Shown here piece by piece: positions 61,501-64,000 of a stretch of 64,000 nucleotides of DNA; within the stretch, counting starts at the first letter, position 1; every line of letters starts with the position of its first letter. This DNA comes from Tubiluchus corallicola (Eukaryota > Priapulida > Priapulimorpha > Priapulimorphida > Tubiluchidae), in assembly GCA_030141605.1 (NCBI GenBank), contig JAQGDQ010000379.1, positions 62,001-126,000 on the forward strand. Direction: 5' to 3'. Under the pieces are notes generated by a model, which saw nothing but the letters and a program-made list of their open reading frames with translations, had not been told where the DNA came from and did not search any database. A program made the translations under genes and the position numbers.

Positions 61501-62948
61501 GAATGGAATTTTTTATGACTTTTGATGATGTTATGATGAAGACACGTTATGATAGTTTATAGTTTGCACAACTGAATTTTCACTCATACACACCTTCACG
61601 GATCACAGATTCTTTCAAAAACCCACAATGGTTTCCCAGTTGTTCTCAAAAATCAATGCAGCTGTTTACAAACTTGACAGATCAACCCATACTGGCACAC
61701 ATCTCTATGTGTTTGAAAGGTCCTTACACACACAGAGCAGCACAAGACTGACACAATTTTTAAAACCACAGATATGTGTGCTGGTCTGTGAGAAAGGTGT
61801 TAGGCCTACAAAGATCTACGTTGATCTGTTGTTAGAAAATCGTATAAACATAGTCATAATAATGTTTTACCTGACGTGTGTGAGACTCACCCAAAAGTCA
61901 GCAAAACATAACTCAGCTGAACAAACATTAAAAACACAGAAAAAATTTTGAAACCTGACTTCTGTTTCACAAAATTAGTGACATGTTCACTGACTACTAA
62001 GCTAGTACAAGAGTGATGGCAGCCAGCTGAAAAGCAACAAATTTTCAAAACTCATTAACTGGCTCATTAATTTGAATTTTTAATCAAAAAATAAACTTAC
62101 TTATATGACAATAATCATAAATTATTAAGAACTTCCCAGATTTGTAAATTACCAAATTACAATATAAAAAGCTCATTAATAGTGAATTATACAATCTCAA
62201 CTATATTAACTGACTGCAAACTCCTATAAATTCCTAATTTAGAGAAAAAAGCTCATTAAAAGTACACTATGCAATATCGACTACAACTACGAAAGTTAAT
62301 GTAATGTGAAAAATGTACACACCGAATAGGCACTGTATACAATTTGTTCTGGTTGACTATTAGCAAGATAGTCATTTAGATCTCTTGTTAATATGATTGG
62401 AGCATTTGGCTGGGAGCTGCAATACAAGAAAAGATAGTTACTACACTTGTAGAATCATACACGAGTGAAGTCAATCATCAATGAATGCAATTTTTCTGGC
62501 TTTTAATTGATTACCTTATAAAATTTTACAGTACTTATAACAACAGAGGAGGGATTTAACTCTTAGATGGATATACTTGATAGTGAGCTGGAGTCCAGCC
62601 GTGCCACAAACATCCCAGTGAGTAGGGCCTGGTTATAAGTGCTGGATTTCTGGCTTGAAATGTGCCTTATAAACATCATTCTGTTTACATTTGTGATCTC
62701 ATTTTCTTTTTTATTAATTTTTGTCCCTTTAGTCCTAGGCTTACTAATGCTGGTAATACACTTTGTTACATTTGTATATTAGCTTACCTGTGTGAAGGAG
62801 ACGAAGGTTCGTTAATACCACGGGCCACCACAAGCCGGACATGGCTGCCAGATTGACGTAACACGGCTGCCACCTGGTCGGAGCCCATACCACGCAAGTT
62901 AATGTCACCTATTTGCAAGATATGATCTCCACTTTGGAGGCGCTCGTC
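1436..62948 (-). CDS. MPDZ: Multi-PDZ scaffold protein, MPDZ (MUPP1)/PATJ-like, internal part of gene, 17 exons
   Basis: Exons in transcription order: 62948-62788, 62416-62323, 59578-59437, 40899-40808, 38448-38313, 36450-36307, 35694-35615, 35169-34996, 33309-33068, 32123-31937, 30599-30366, 29821-29726, 4983-4840, 3988-3841, 3155-3066, 2059-1858, 1540-1436. All junctions have AG/GT ends and matching phase; the joined frame is 823 codons with no stop. Counting from the first codon here, the domains are the end of PDZ2 (1-45), PDZ3 (109-194), PDZ4 (281-374), PDZ5 (464-553) and PDZ6 (709-795). Ligand-groove loops are visible as GLGI (PDZ3, PDZ4), GLGF (PDZ5) and QLGL (PDZ6). Domain order and linkers match recalled human MPDZ, including the LDYQDP junction in PDZ5 and the [12 protein letters not shown] block in PDZ6. 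Known family role: a cytoplasmic scaffold at cell junctions and polarity complexes that binds C-terminal peptides of membrane proteins; the N-terminal L27 domain, which binds Pals1/Stardust, would lie beyond the right edge. Whether the ortholog is named MPDZ or Patj depends on the species. Confidence 0.95.
1858..2059 (-). CDS. MPDZ: MPDZ-like exon: PDZ6 core
   Basis: 202 bp, entry phase 1, exit phase 2; acceptor TACTTTTAG, donor GTATGT. It encodes [40 protein letters not shown] and [20 protein letters not shown]. The NNES-x5[10 protein letters not shown] block is characteristic of PDZ6 in MPDZ/PATJ. Confidence 0.97.
2328..2500 (-). mobile_element. Probable 3' end of a non-LTR retroelement
   Basis: On the minus strand the segment reads through GGCTAAATAAATTTG into three or four short tandem copies of an ATTGAA/TTGAAA motif. 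Stuttered A/T-rich tails after a weak AATAAA-like signal are typical 3' ends of CR1/L2/RTE-type LINEs and their SINEs. No protein-coding part is recognisable, so the family is not assignable. Confidence 0.35.
3066..3155 (-). CDS. MPDZ: MPDZ-like exon: start of PDZ6
   Basis: 90 bp, entry and exit phase 1; acceptor GACTTGCAG, donor GTAAAC. It encodes [20 protein letters not shown] then RKGQNQLG, the first strand of PDZ6 and the beginning of its groove loop (QLG|L). Confidence 0.94.
3156..4839 (-). other. Two introns in the linker region
   Basis: 3156-3840 and 3989-4839 are introns between linker exons. An 84-codon plus ORF and an overlapping minus ORF at 4292-4673 resemble nothing known. No repeat seen. 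Confidence 0.7.
3841..3988 (-). CDS. MPDZ: MPDZ-like exon: Ser/Pro-rich linker
   Basis: 148 bp, entry phase 0, exit phase 1; acceptor ATTTTTAG, donor GTAAGA. It encodes [12 protein letters not shown] then a Ser/Pro-rich tail ([16 protein letters not shown]) with several SP dipeptides, possible sites for proline-directed kinases. Intrinsically disordered by composition. Confidence 0.88.
4840..4983 (-). CDS. MPDZ: MPDZ-like exon: proline/acidic linker
   Basis: 144 bp (48 codons), phase 0 at both ends; acceptor TTCTAACAG, donor GTAATC. It encodes [11 protein letters not shown], an SH3/WW-type proline motif, then DDDEGDD. The exon was chosen because it is open, has good splice sites and bridges the exons at 29.7 and 3.9 kb in frame. 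It lies on the far side of a 24.7-kb intron. Confidence 0.85.
6313..7037. repeat. ~40-bp minisatellite with a four-unit higher-order repeat
   Basis: About 18 copies of a 39-43 bp unit, each starting near AATCACTGAAACACACACC and ending AAGTGT. Divergent unit types recur in fixed order, giving a higher-order period of about 163-164 bp: the marker CTGTGATTAGACAATGG occurs at 6531, 6695 and 6858. The first four units are a simpler block of near-identical copies. Confidence 0.95.
7491..7787. repeat. ~60-bp tandem repeat, about 5 copies
   Basis: Diverged units begin TTCTTGCCTTTGTACATT and continue through CTACACAAGTG and ATAACTCAGTAGCT. Starts lie near 7491, 7551, 7616, 7676 and 7736. Two plus-strand ORFs that cross the array are by-products of it. 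Confidence 0.85.
10211..10785. repeat. Degenerate ~120-145-bp tandem repeat, four copies
   Basis: Four diverged copies start near 10221, 10368, 10488 and 10629. Shared blocks are GAAAATGATGT, CATCTTTAATTC, a variable ATGGCGGATCGAAA block, CAGTCGATGTGG, TTCTAGTACGTTCCTG and GCCTAGGGCTTTTTT. More GC-rich than the surroundings. The 99-codon minus-strand ORF at 10618-10917 overlaps it and is not credible. Confidence 0.85.
11086..11312. repeat. ~28-bp tandem repeat, about 8 copies
   Basis: The unit is approximately GAACATGTATGTTCACATTG plus CTCAGAAT. Copies at the right end (11245-11312) are closest to each other; the left end is degraded. The unit carries an imperfect palindrome (GAACAT...ATGTTC). 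Confidence 0.85.
12317..12634 (+). other. 105-codon ORF with a signal-like N-terminus, doubtful
   Basis: The ORF begins with about 30 mostly hydrophobic residues ([19 protein letters not shown]) with an A-x-A-like cleavage site. About 70 residues with several Cys follow. A GTAAAG donor-like sequence lies in frame near the 3' end. An ORF of this length is expected once or twice by chance in a window this AT-rich. No family recognised. Confidence 0.15.
16956..17345 (-). mobile_element. 5'-truncated LINE, C-terminal reverse-transcriptase relic and 3' tail
   Basis: On the minus strand from 17335 the frame reads [20 protein letters not shown], then PI, a stop at 17270-17268, and [13 protein letters not shown]. 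This is the NRVVPIWNSLP signature found near the C-terminus of Jockey/CR1/L2-type LINE proteins, with the W codon mutated to TAG. It is followed by an untranslated region and a tail with AATAAAC and two copies of TTAAAC (16956-16977). The element is dead. Confidence 0.8.
17361..17871. repeat. 33-bp minisatellite with dimeric substructure
   Basis: About 15 copies of a unit containing TTAGTTACTACTATTACTGT then ACACAGCAA. In the right half, units with ATTACTGTA alternate with ATTATTGTA, giving a 66-bp higher-order period. Left-hand copies carry GTAAGTAGT in place of CAATTA. Confidence 0.95.
17945..18156. mobile_element. 212-bp MITE, TA-flanked (Tc1/mariner type)
   Basis: Terminal inverted repeats are TGTAGGATGTTTTACAAGTC (left) and TGTCGGATGTTTCAAAAGTC (reverse complement of the right end). 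TA dinucleotides flank at 17943-17944 and 18157-18158. No coding capacity. The TIR shares the core GGATGTTT-x-AAAGTC with the element at 60416. Confidence 0.75.
18961..19085 (+). mobile_element. LINE reverse-transcriptase domain relic
   Basis: The frame from 18975 reads [17 protein letters not shown], matching the RT block QGSVLGPLLFLIYINDL of Jockey/CR1-like LINEs. TFADN follows at 19041-19055, in place of the catalytic FADD. In-frame stops lie at both ends. Inactive fragment; the surrounding 18.8-19.3 kb may be diverged parts of the same element. Confidence 0.75.
19960..20130. mobile_element. ~170-bp hAT-like MITE
   Basis: Ends are TAGGGGAGAGCATT and, reverse-complemented, TAGGGGCGAGCATC, giving inverted repeats with 12 of 14 matches. 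The interior is rich in TTCGAA/GAATTC motifs. I see no clear 8-bp target duplication, so the boundary is uncertain. Confidence 0.5.
28422..28699. mobile_element. 278-bp TTAA-flanked MITE with internal hairpin
   Basis: Perfect TTAA copies flank at 28418-28421 and 28700-28703. The terminal inverted repeats are AGGAAAACCGGACAATTG and AGGAAAACCGGACAGTTG (17 of 18). TTAA duplication is the piggyBac signature, although these termini do not begin with the usual CCC. An internal inverted repeat, TAGGCATCTTCGCT against AGCGAAGATTGCCTA, lies at 28605-28655 with a 22-nt loop. Confidence 0.75.
29726..29821 (-). CDS. MPDZ: MPDZ-like exon: basic linker after PDZ5
   Basis: 96 bp (32 codons), phase 0 at both ends; acceptor TAATTACAG, donor GTAGGC. 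It encodes an acidic stretch (MLEEIEET) followed by a basic one ([13 protein letters not shown]) that could act as a nuclear signal or membrane-binding patch (inference). Its length is a multiple of three, so it can be skipped without a frameshift. Confidence 0.88.
30366..30599 (-). CDS. MPDZ: MPDZ-like exon: most of PDZ5
   Basis: 234 bp (78 codons), phase 0 at both ends; acceptor TATTACAG, donor GTAAGT. It encodes [48 protein letters not shown] and [12 protein letters not shown]. This is the strongest match to MPDZ in the window, nearly identical in pattern to human MPDZ PDZ5. Confidence 0.98.
31279..31731 (+). other. 150-codon antisense ORF in intron, unassigned
   Basis: Open for 150 codons antisense to the scaffold gene. 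Composition is Lys/Asn-rich then hydrophobic, with two possible membrane stretches ([17 protein letters not shown], and a longer Phe/Tyr/Val-rich C-terminal run). No family recognised, and no good splice or promoter signal seen. With independent bases at about 66% AT, roughly 0.1 ORF of this length would be expected in the window, so chance is unlikely but not excluded. Confidence 0.2.
31937..32123 (-). CDS. MPDZ: MPDZ-like exon: linker and start of PDZ5
   Basis: 187 bp, entry phase 2, exit phase 0; acceptor CATTTATAG, donor GTGAGG. A Ser-rich linker ([13 protein letters not shown]) is followed by [20 protein letters not shown] and ILDYQ, which carries the GLGF loop. The exon ends at the conserved ILDYQ|DP junction of PDZ5. 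Confidence 0.96.
33068..33309 (-). CDS. MPDZ: MPDZ-like exon: end of PDZ4 and Ser-rich linker
   Basis: 242 bp, entry phase 0, exit phase 2; acceptor TTTATCAG, donor GTAAGT. It encodes [20 protein letters not shown] and VRMVCARRE, the last helix and strand of PDZ4. A roughly 45-residue Ser/Pro/Gln-rich disordered linker follows ([11 protein letters not shown] is visible). Confidence 0.95.
33431..33667 (+). other. Possible plus-strand nested 5' exon
   Basis: An open frame ends in a strong donor-like AAG|GTAAGT at 33672. It is more GC-rich than the flanks and has an ATG in fair context (CGCAACATGG) at 33626. A possible acceptor (TTTACATAG, ending 33778) would continue the frame for 13 codons to a stop at 33818-33820, with an AATAAA near 34062. 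No homology recognised; it could be a small gene, a retrocopy or coincidence. Confidence 0.2.
34270..34661. mobile_element. ~390-bp hAT-like MITE
   Basis: Ends are CAGGGTTGAGCAT (left) and TAAGGTTGAGCAT (reverse complement of right). Flanking octamers GTACAGAA and GAAATGAA agree at 5 of 8 positions, a decayed target duplication at best. The interior is AT-rich with many TTCGAA/GATTCG motifs and no ORF. Confidence 0.6.
34996..35169 (-). CDS. MPDZ: MPDZ-like exon: PDZ4 core
   Basis: 174 bp, phase 0 at both ends; donor GTAAGT, acceptor TTGGTTTAG. It encodes [18 protein letters not shown], then [19 protein letters not shown] and SGDELLE. The GLGI loop and the HHYIRS-x-LP-x-GPVG block identify PDZ4. 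The longer [17 protein letters not shown] insertion resembles what I recall of invertebrate Patj more than vertebrate MPDZ. Confidence 0.97.
35615..35694 (-). CDS. MPDZ: MPDZ-like exon: pre-PDZ4 helix and first strand
   Basis: 80 bp, entry phase 1, exit phase 0; acceptor TGTAACAG, donor GTAAGG. It encodes [20 protein letters not shown] then GYDVV. The pattern W-(x)3-LGP-x-Y-(D/E)-V-x-V before PDZ4 is conserved in PATJ/MPDZ. Confidence 0.95.
36307..36450 (-). CDS. MPDZ: MPDZ-like exon: PDZ3-PDZ4 linker
   Basis: 144 bp, entry and exit phase 1; acceptor TTGAACAG, donor GTACCC. It encodes a low-complexity acidic and Ser-rich linker ([15 protein letters not shown], then SSEYDAVDF). There is no recognisable domain; assignment rests on frame and position. 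Confidence 0.9.
38313..38448 (-). CDS. MPDZ: MPDZ-like exon: end of PDZ3
   Basis: 136 bp, entry phase 0, exit phase 1; acceptor ATTTTAG, donor GTAAAT. It encodes [20 protein letters not shown] (helix alpha-2) and VVRLKLARY (last strand). A basic tail, RGKKYEQLQ, begins the linker to PDZ4. Confidence 0.96.
38449..40807 (-). other. Intron within PDZ3
   Basis: Holds a short triplicated ~20-bp motif (GGGTTATATARTGAT type, about 39992-40047) directly beside the MITE at 40074. The rest is plain AT-rich sequence. Confidence 0.75.
40074..40497. mobile_element. ~424-bp MITE, TA-flanked
   Basis: The left end is CAGGGTGTTCCAAAAG after TA. The right end, reverse-complemented, is CAGGATGTGCTAGAA, with TA outside (40498-40499). 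A second inverted copy, TAGGATGTTCTAAAAG, lies at about 40593-40608 without a TA flank, so the element may extend there or have nested ends. Same terminal motif as the element at 60416. Confidence 0.5.
40808..40899 (-). CDS. MPDZ: MPDZ-like exon: middle of PDZ3
   Basis: 92 bp, entry phase 1, exit phase 0; acceptor TTTCTTTCAG, donor GTATTC. It encodes [20 protein letters not shown] then NVNDQIIE, the core strands of PDZ3. It joins exactly to VDGQSLKGF in the next exon. Confidence 0.96.
44142..44924. repeat. 40-bp minisatellite, about 19 copies
   Basis: Core unit: CACATCGGCAGTGGACCAAG then AGGAAGTAAAAACCATGCTC. The central copies (44301-44520) are spaced exactly 40 bp and nearly identical; copies at both edges are diverged. 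Because 40 is not a multiple of three, every frame on both strands yields repetitive ORFs, which are not genes. Confidence 0.97.
46985..47065. repeat. ~45-50-bp direct duplication
   Basis: Two adjacent copies share CTACAAGTGAACAACCCAG, then AGTATA/AGCATA, and CCTCTCAAT. A small local duplication. Confidence 0.75.
50057..51951 (+). pseudogene. Patch of coding-like fragments, unidentified
   Basis: Three stretches look more protein-like than their surroundings: 50057-50197 (47 codons, with [19 protein letters not shown]), 51172-51321 (50 codons, with [19 protein letters not shown]) and 51705-51935 (76 codons from an ATG, with [15 protein letters not shown], followed by AATAAA at 51946). They are in different frames and separated by stops. 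I recognise no family. They could be a decayed mobile element, a processed pseudogene or chance. Confidence 0.2.
56111..57285. repeat. 37-bp minisatellite, about 31 copies, with 74-bp dimers
   Basis: Unit: ATGCTTTTGTTCCTCTTCAT then TCAATGTGCTGTTGTAC. Copies vary at CTTC/GTTC, TTCATT/TCCATT and GTGCTG/GTGATG. Between about 56341 and 56700 two types alternate strictly, giving identical 74-bp dimers. Since 37 = 3x12+1, the array stays open in every plus frame and one minus frame; the 227-codon ORF (56621-57304) is such an artefact. Confidence 0.98.
58490..58540 (-). mobile_element. Possible retroelement tail
   Basis: On the minus strand AATAAATAAATATAG is followed by stuttered TAAATC/TAAATA repeats, similar in layout to the LINE tails at 2.3 and 16.96 kb. 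No coding part seen upstream. Confidence 0.25.
58638..58737. repeat. Degenerate GAT/GAC trinucleotide microsatellite
   Basis: Imperfect GATGAC/GATGAT/GATAAC run of about 100 bp, which accounts for the Ser-rich minus-strand ORF crossing it. Confidence 0.8.
59437..59578 (-). CDS. MPDZ: MPDZ-like exon: start of PDZ3
   Basis: 142 bp, entry phase 0, exit phase 1; donor GTAAGT, acceptor TGATTTTAG. It ends in [20 protein letters not shown], the first strand and GLGI carboxylate-binding loop of PDZ3, followed by GYIGES. The domain is interrupted here by an 18.5-kb intron. Confidence 0.96.
59579..62322 (-). other. Intron between PDZ2-PDZ3 linker and PDZ3
   Basis: Contains the MITE at 60416-60943. 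A 107-codon plus ORF at 61628-61951 has no recognisable feature. Confidence 0.8.
60416..60943. mobile_element. 528-bp MITE, TA-flanked (Tc1/mariner type)
   Basis: Inverted ends are CAGGGTGTCTCAAAAGTCAC and TAGGGCGTTTCAAAAGTCAC (reverse complement of right), with about 24 of 30 matches extending to ATACA-T. TA flanks at 60414-60415 and 60944-60945. The interior has no long ORF; it is either non-autonomous or a strongly decayed copy. Confidence 0.8.
62323..62416 (-). CDS. MPDZ: MPDZ-like exon: PDZ2-PDZ3 linker
   Basis: 94 bp, entry phase 2, exit phase 0; acceptor TATTGCAG. It encodes a polar linker containing [14 protein letters not shown]. The donor reads GTGTGT rather than the GTAAG seen at most other exons of the gene. 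It is supported because it restores frame with both neighbours. Confidence 0.88.
62417..62787 (-). other. Intron between PDZ2 end and linker exon
   Basis: 371 bp; AT-rich; I see nothing in it. Confidence 0.85.
62788..62948 (-). CDS. MPDZ: MPDZ-like exon: C-terminal part of PDZ2
   Basis: 161 bp, entry phase 0, exit phase 2. The acceptor is TTTTTGCAG and the donor GTAAGC. It encodes [10 protein letters not shown] followed by [14 protein letters not shown] and VRLVVARG, which are strand beta-4, helix alpha-2 and strand beta-6 of a PDZ domain, closest to PDZ2 of MPDZ/PATJ. The groove loop and first strands must be on an upstream exon that I do not find before position 64000. Confidence 0.95.
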
Positions 62949-64000
62949 CTGCAAAAACAGCATTACATATAGTCTTGCATAACCATGTGTGCAACTTAGT
63001 GCTTGTTTTGCTCAAAACAGGGCACAATGAAGGGCTCTCTAAATATGTGAATATTTAATGTATTTGCAATGTATAAATGTGCAAATTTTCAATGTAAAGT
63101 GGTAACATTCAGTGTGGACCTCAGTACTCAAAACAAAACTTTTATTGACTGTGTGTTATCAGCGAGGGTTTTTCCCAAAATTGGACACAAATGTGTCATT
63201 TCAAAACTCGGAGGCAAAAATGATGTTGTGTTGCGTGTATTGTAGCTTTTGGTCGGACCATATAGTGTGAAGTCGTGAACTAACAGAAACATCTTTAGAG
63301 CTGCAGTCTTGAGAAATGATTTTCGTTTATTATGCCAAACACTTCTGTAGAGATAATAATTTGTTTGCTAGTCCCAAAACAAAGTACAATAACAACAAAG
63401 TTATGCTTCATTTTATACCAAATCTTAGAGGCACCAAAAGTGTCTTTCCACTCTGCTCATTTTCTTTCTCTATCTCTATTTTTCTTTGAATGCCTGAATT
63501 GTTTTTCAGCAGCTACTCACACCATTAGACTGAGGAAACAAACTGAAAAACTAGGTGAATATACTCCAAATCGTGATGTTTCACGTTAGTCCCGACCTGA
63601 TACAATGTTTAGCAGAAATAAGGAAATGCCTTAGGGACATATTTCTACAGAGAAAAAATTTAAATATAATACTGAAACATACAAGACCGAGCAAGAAAAT
63701 CAATAACCCTATGAGCAAATCATCACACAAAATTTTAACTTGTCACATATAACTTCACAAAAGTTACTAAATTATAAACTCTGAAATTTTTTTCCTCCAC
63801 TGGAACTTGAACCTAAGATCTTTTCCTTTCTAGACAGCTATACCAACAATTACGCTTACAGCAATACCATTACCATTCTAATAAGTGTTTGATAATGAAA
63901 GCCAAGAAGTAAGCAAAGAGAATTAAATTAACAGACCACAAATGTAGTCCTATATTTCAAACAAGAACAGTTAACCACTTTTGTGACTTAGCCAGCTTTT
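62949..64000 (-). other. Intron (partial) inside PDZ2
   Basis: Upstream intron running off the right edge. The first half of PDZ2 (groove loop) is not found here, so its exon lies beyond 64000. A tRNA-like SINE fragment sits near 63.8 kb. Confidence 0.75.
63784..63860 (-). mobile_element. tRNA-like SINE head fragment
   Basis: On the minus strand an A-box-like TGGTATAGCTG (63845-63835) is followed by a B-box-like GGTTCAAGTTCC (63813-63802) and GTGGAGG then an A-rich stretch. Box spacing is about ten bases shorter than in an intact tRNA gene, and no cloverleaf closes, so it reads as a diverged tRNA-derived SINE rather than a tRNA gene. Confidence 0.45.

Noticed and set aside
61628-61951. 107-codon plus-strand ORF
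   Set aside because: Expected about once by chance at this composition; no motif, leader or splice signal stands out.

Overview
The window is animal nuclear DNA: AT-rich, with no operons, no dense ORFs, and one large spliced gene on the minus strand. I joined 17 coding exons (1436 to 62948) by AG/GT splice signals, reading-phase continuity and similarity to the MPDZ (MUPP1)/PATJ multi-PDZ scaffold. The spliced piece is 2471 bp, or 823 codons plus two bases, with no stop. It starts inside a PDZ domain and ends in a linker, so both gene ends lie outside the window. In transcription order (right to left) it encodes the C-terminal part of PDZ2, then PDZ3, PDZ4, PDZ5, a long low-complexity linker, PDZ6 and the start of the next linker. 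The protein looks like that of an invertebrate, perhaps an arthropod, but I cannot fix the species.

Layout: 62.9-59.4 kb holds PDZ2 and the start of PDZ3. An 18.5-kb intron follows (59.4-40.9 kb). A compact exon cluster at 40.9-29.7 kb gives the rest of PDZ3, then PDZ4, PDZ5 and the first linker exon. A 24.7-kb intron follows (29.7-5.0 kb). The last cluster, 5.0-1.4 kb, gives the linker and PDZ6.

The two giant introns carry most of the non-coding structure. There are six sizeable tandem arrays (about 40, 60, 28 and 33 bp units and a degenerate ~130 bp unit in the 24.7-kb intron; 40 and 37 bp units are in the 18.5-kb intron), several with higher-order periodicity. Mobile-element remnants include two LINE reverse-transcriptase relics (minus strand near 17.0-17.3 kb; plus strand near 19.0 kb), three TA-flanked MITEs sharing a terminal motif, a TTAA-flanked MITE with an internal hairpin, two hAT-like MITEs, and a tRNA-like SINE fragment at the right edge.

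Beyond the scaffold gene nothing is confidently coding. A possible plus-strand nested exon (33.4-33.7 kb), an unusually long antisense ORF (31.3-31.7 kb) and a patch of coding-like fragments (50.0-52.0 kb) are flagged as weak candidates. I found no evidence of a new defence, toxin or CRISPR-type system. The arrays that superficially look protein-coding in all frames are minisatellites whose unit length is not a multiple of three.
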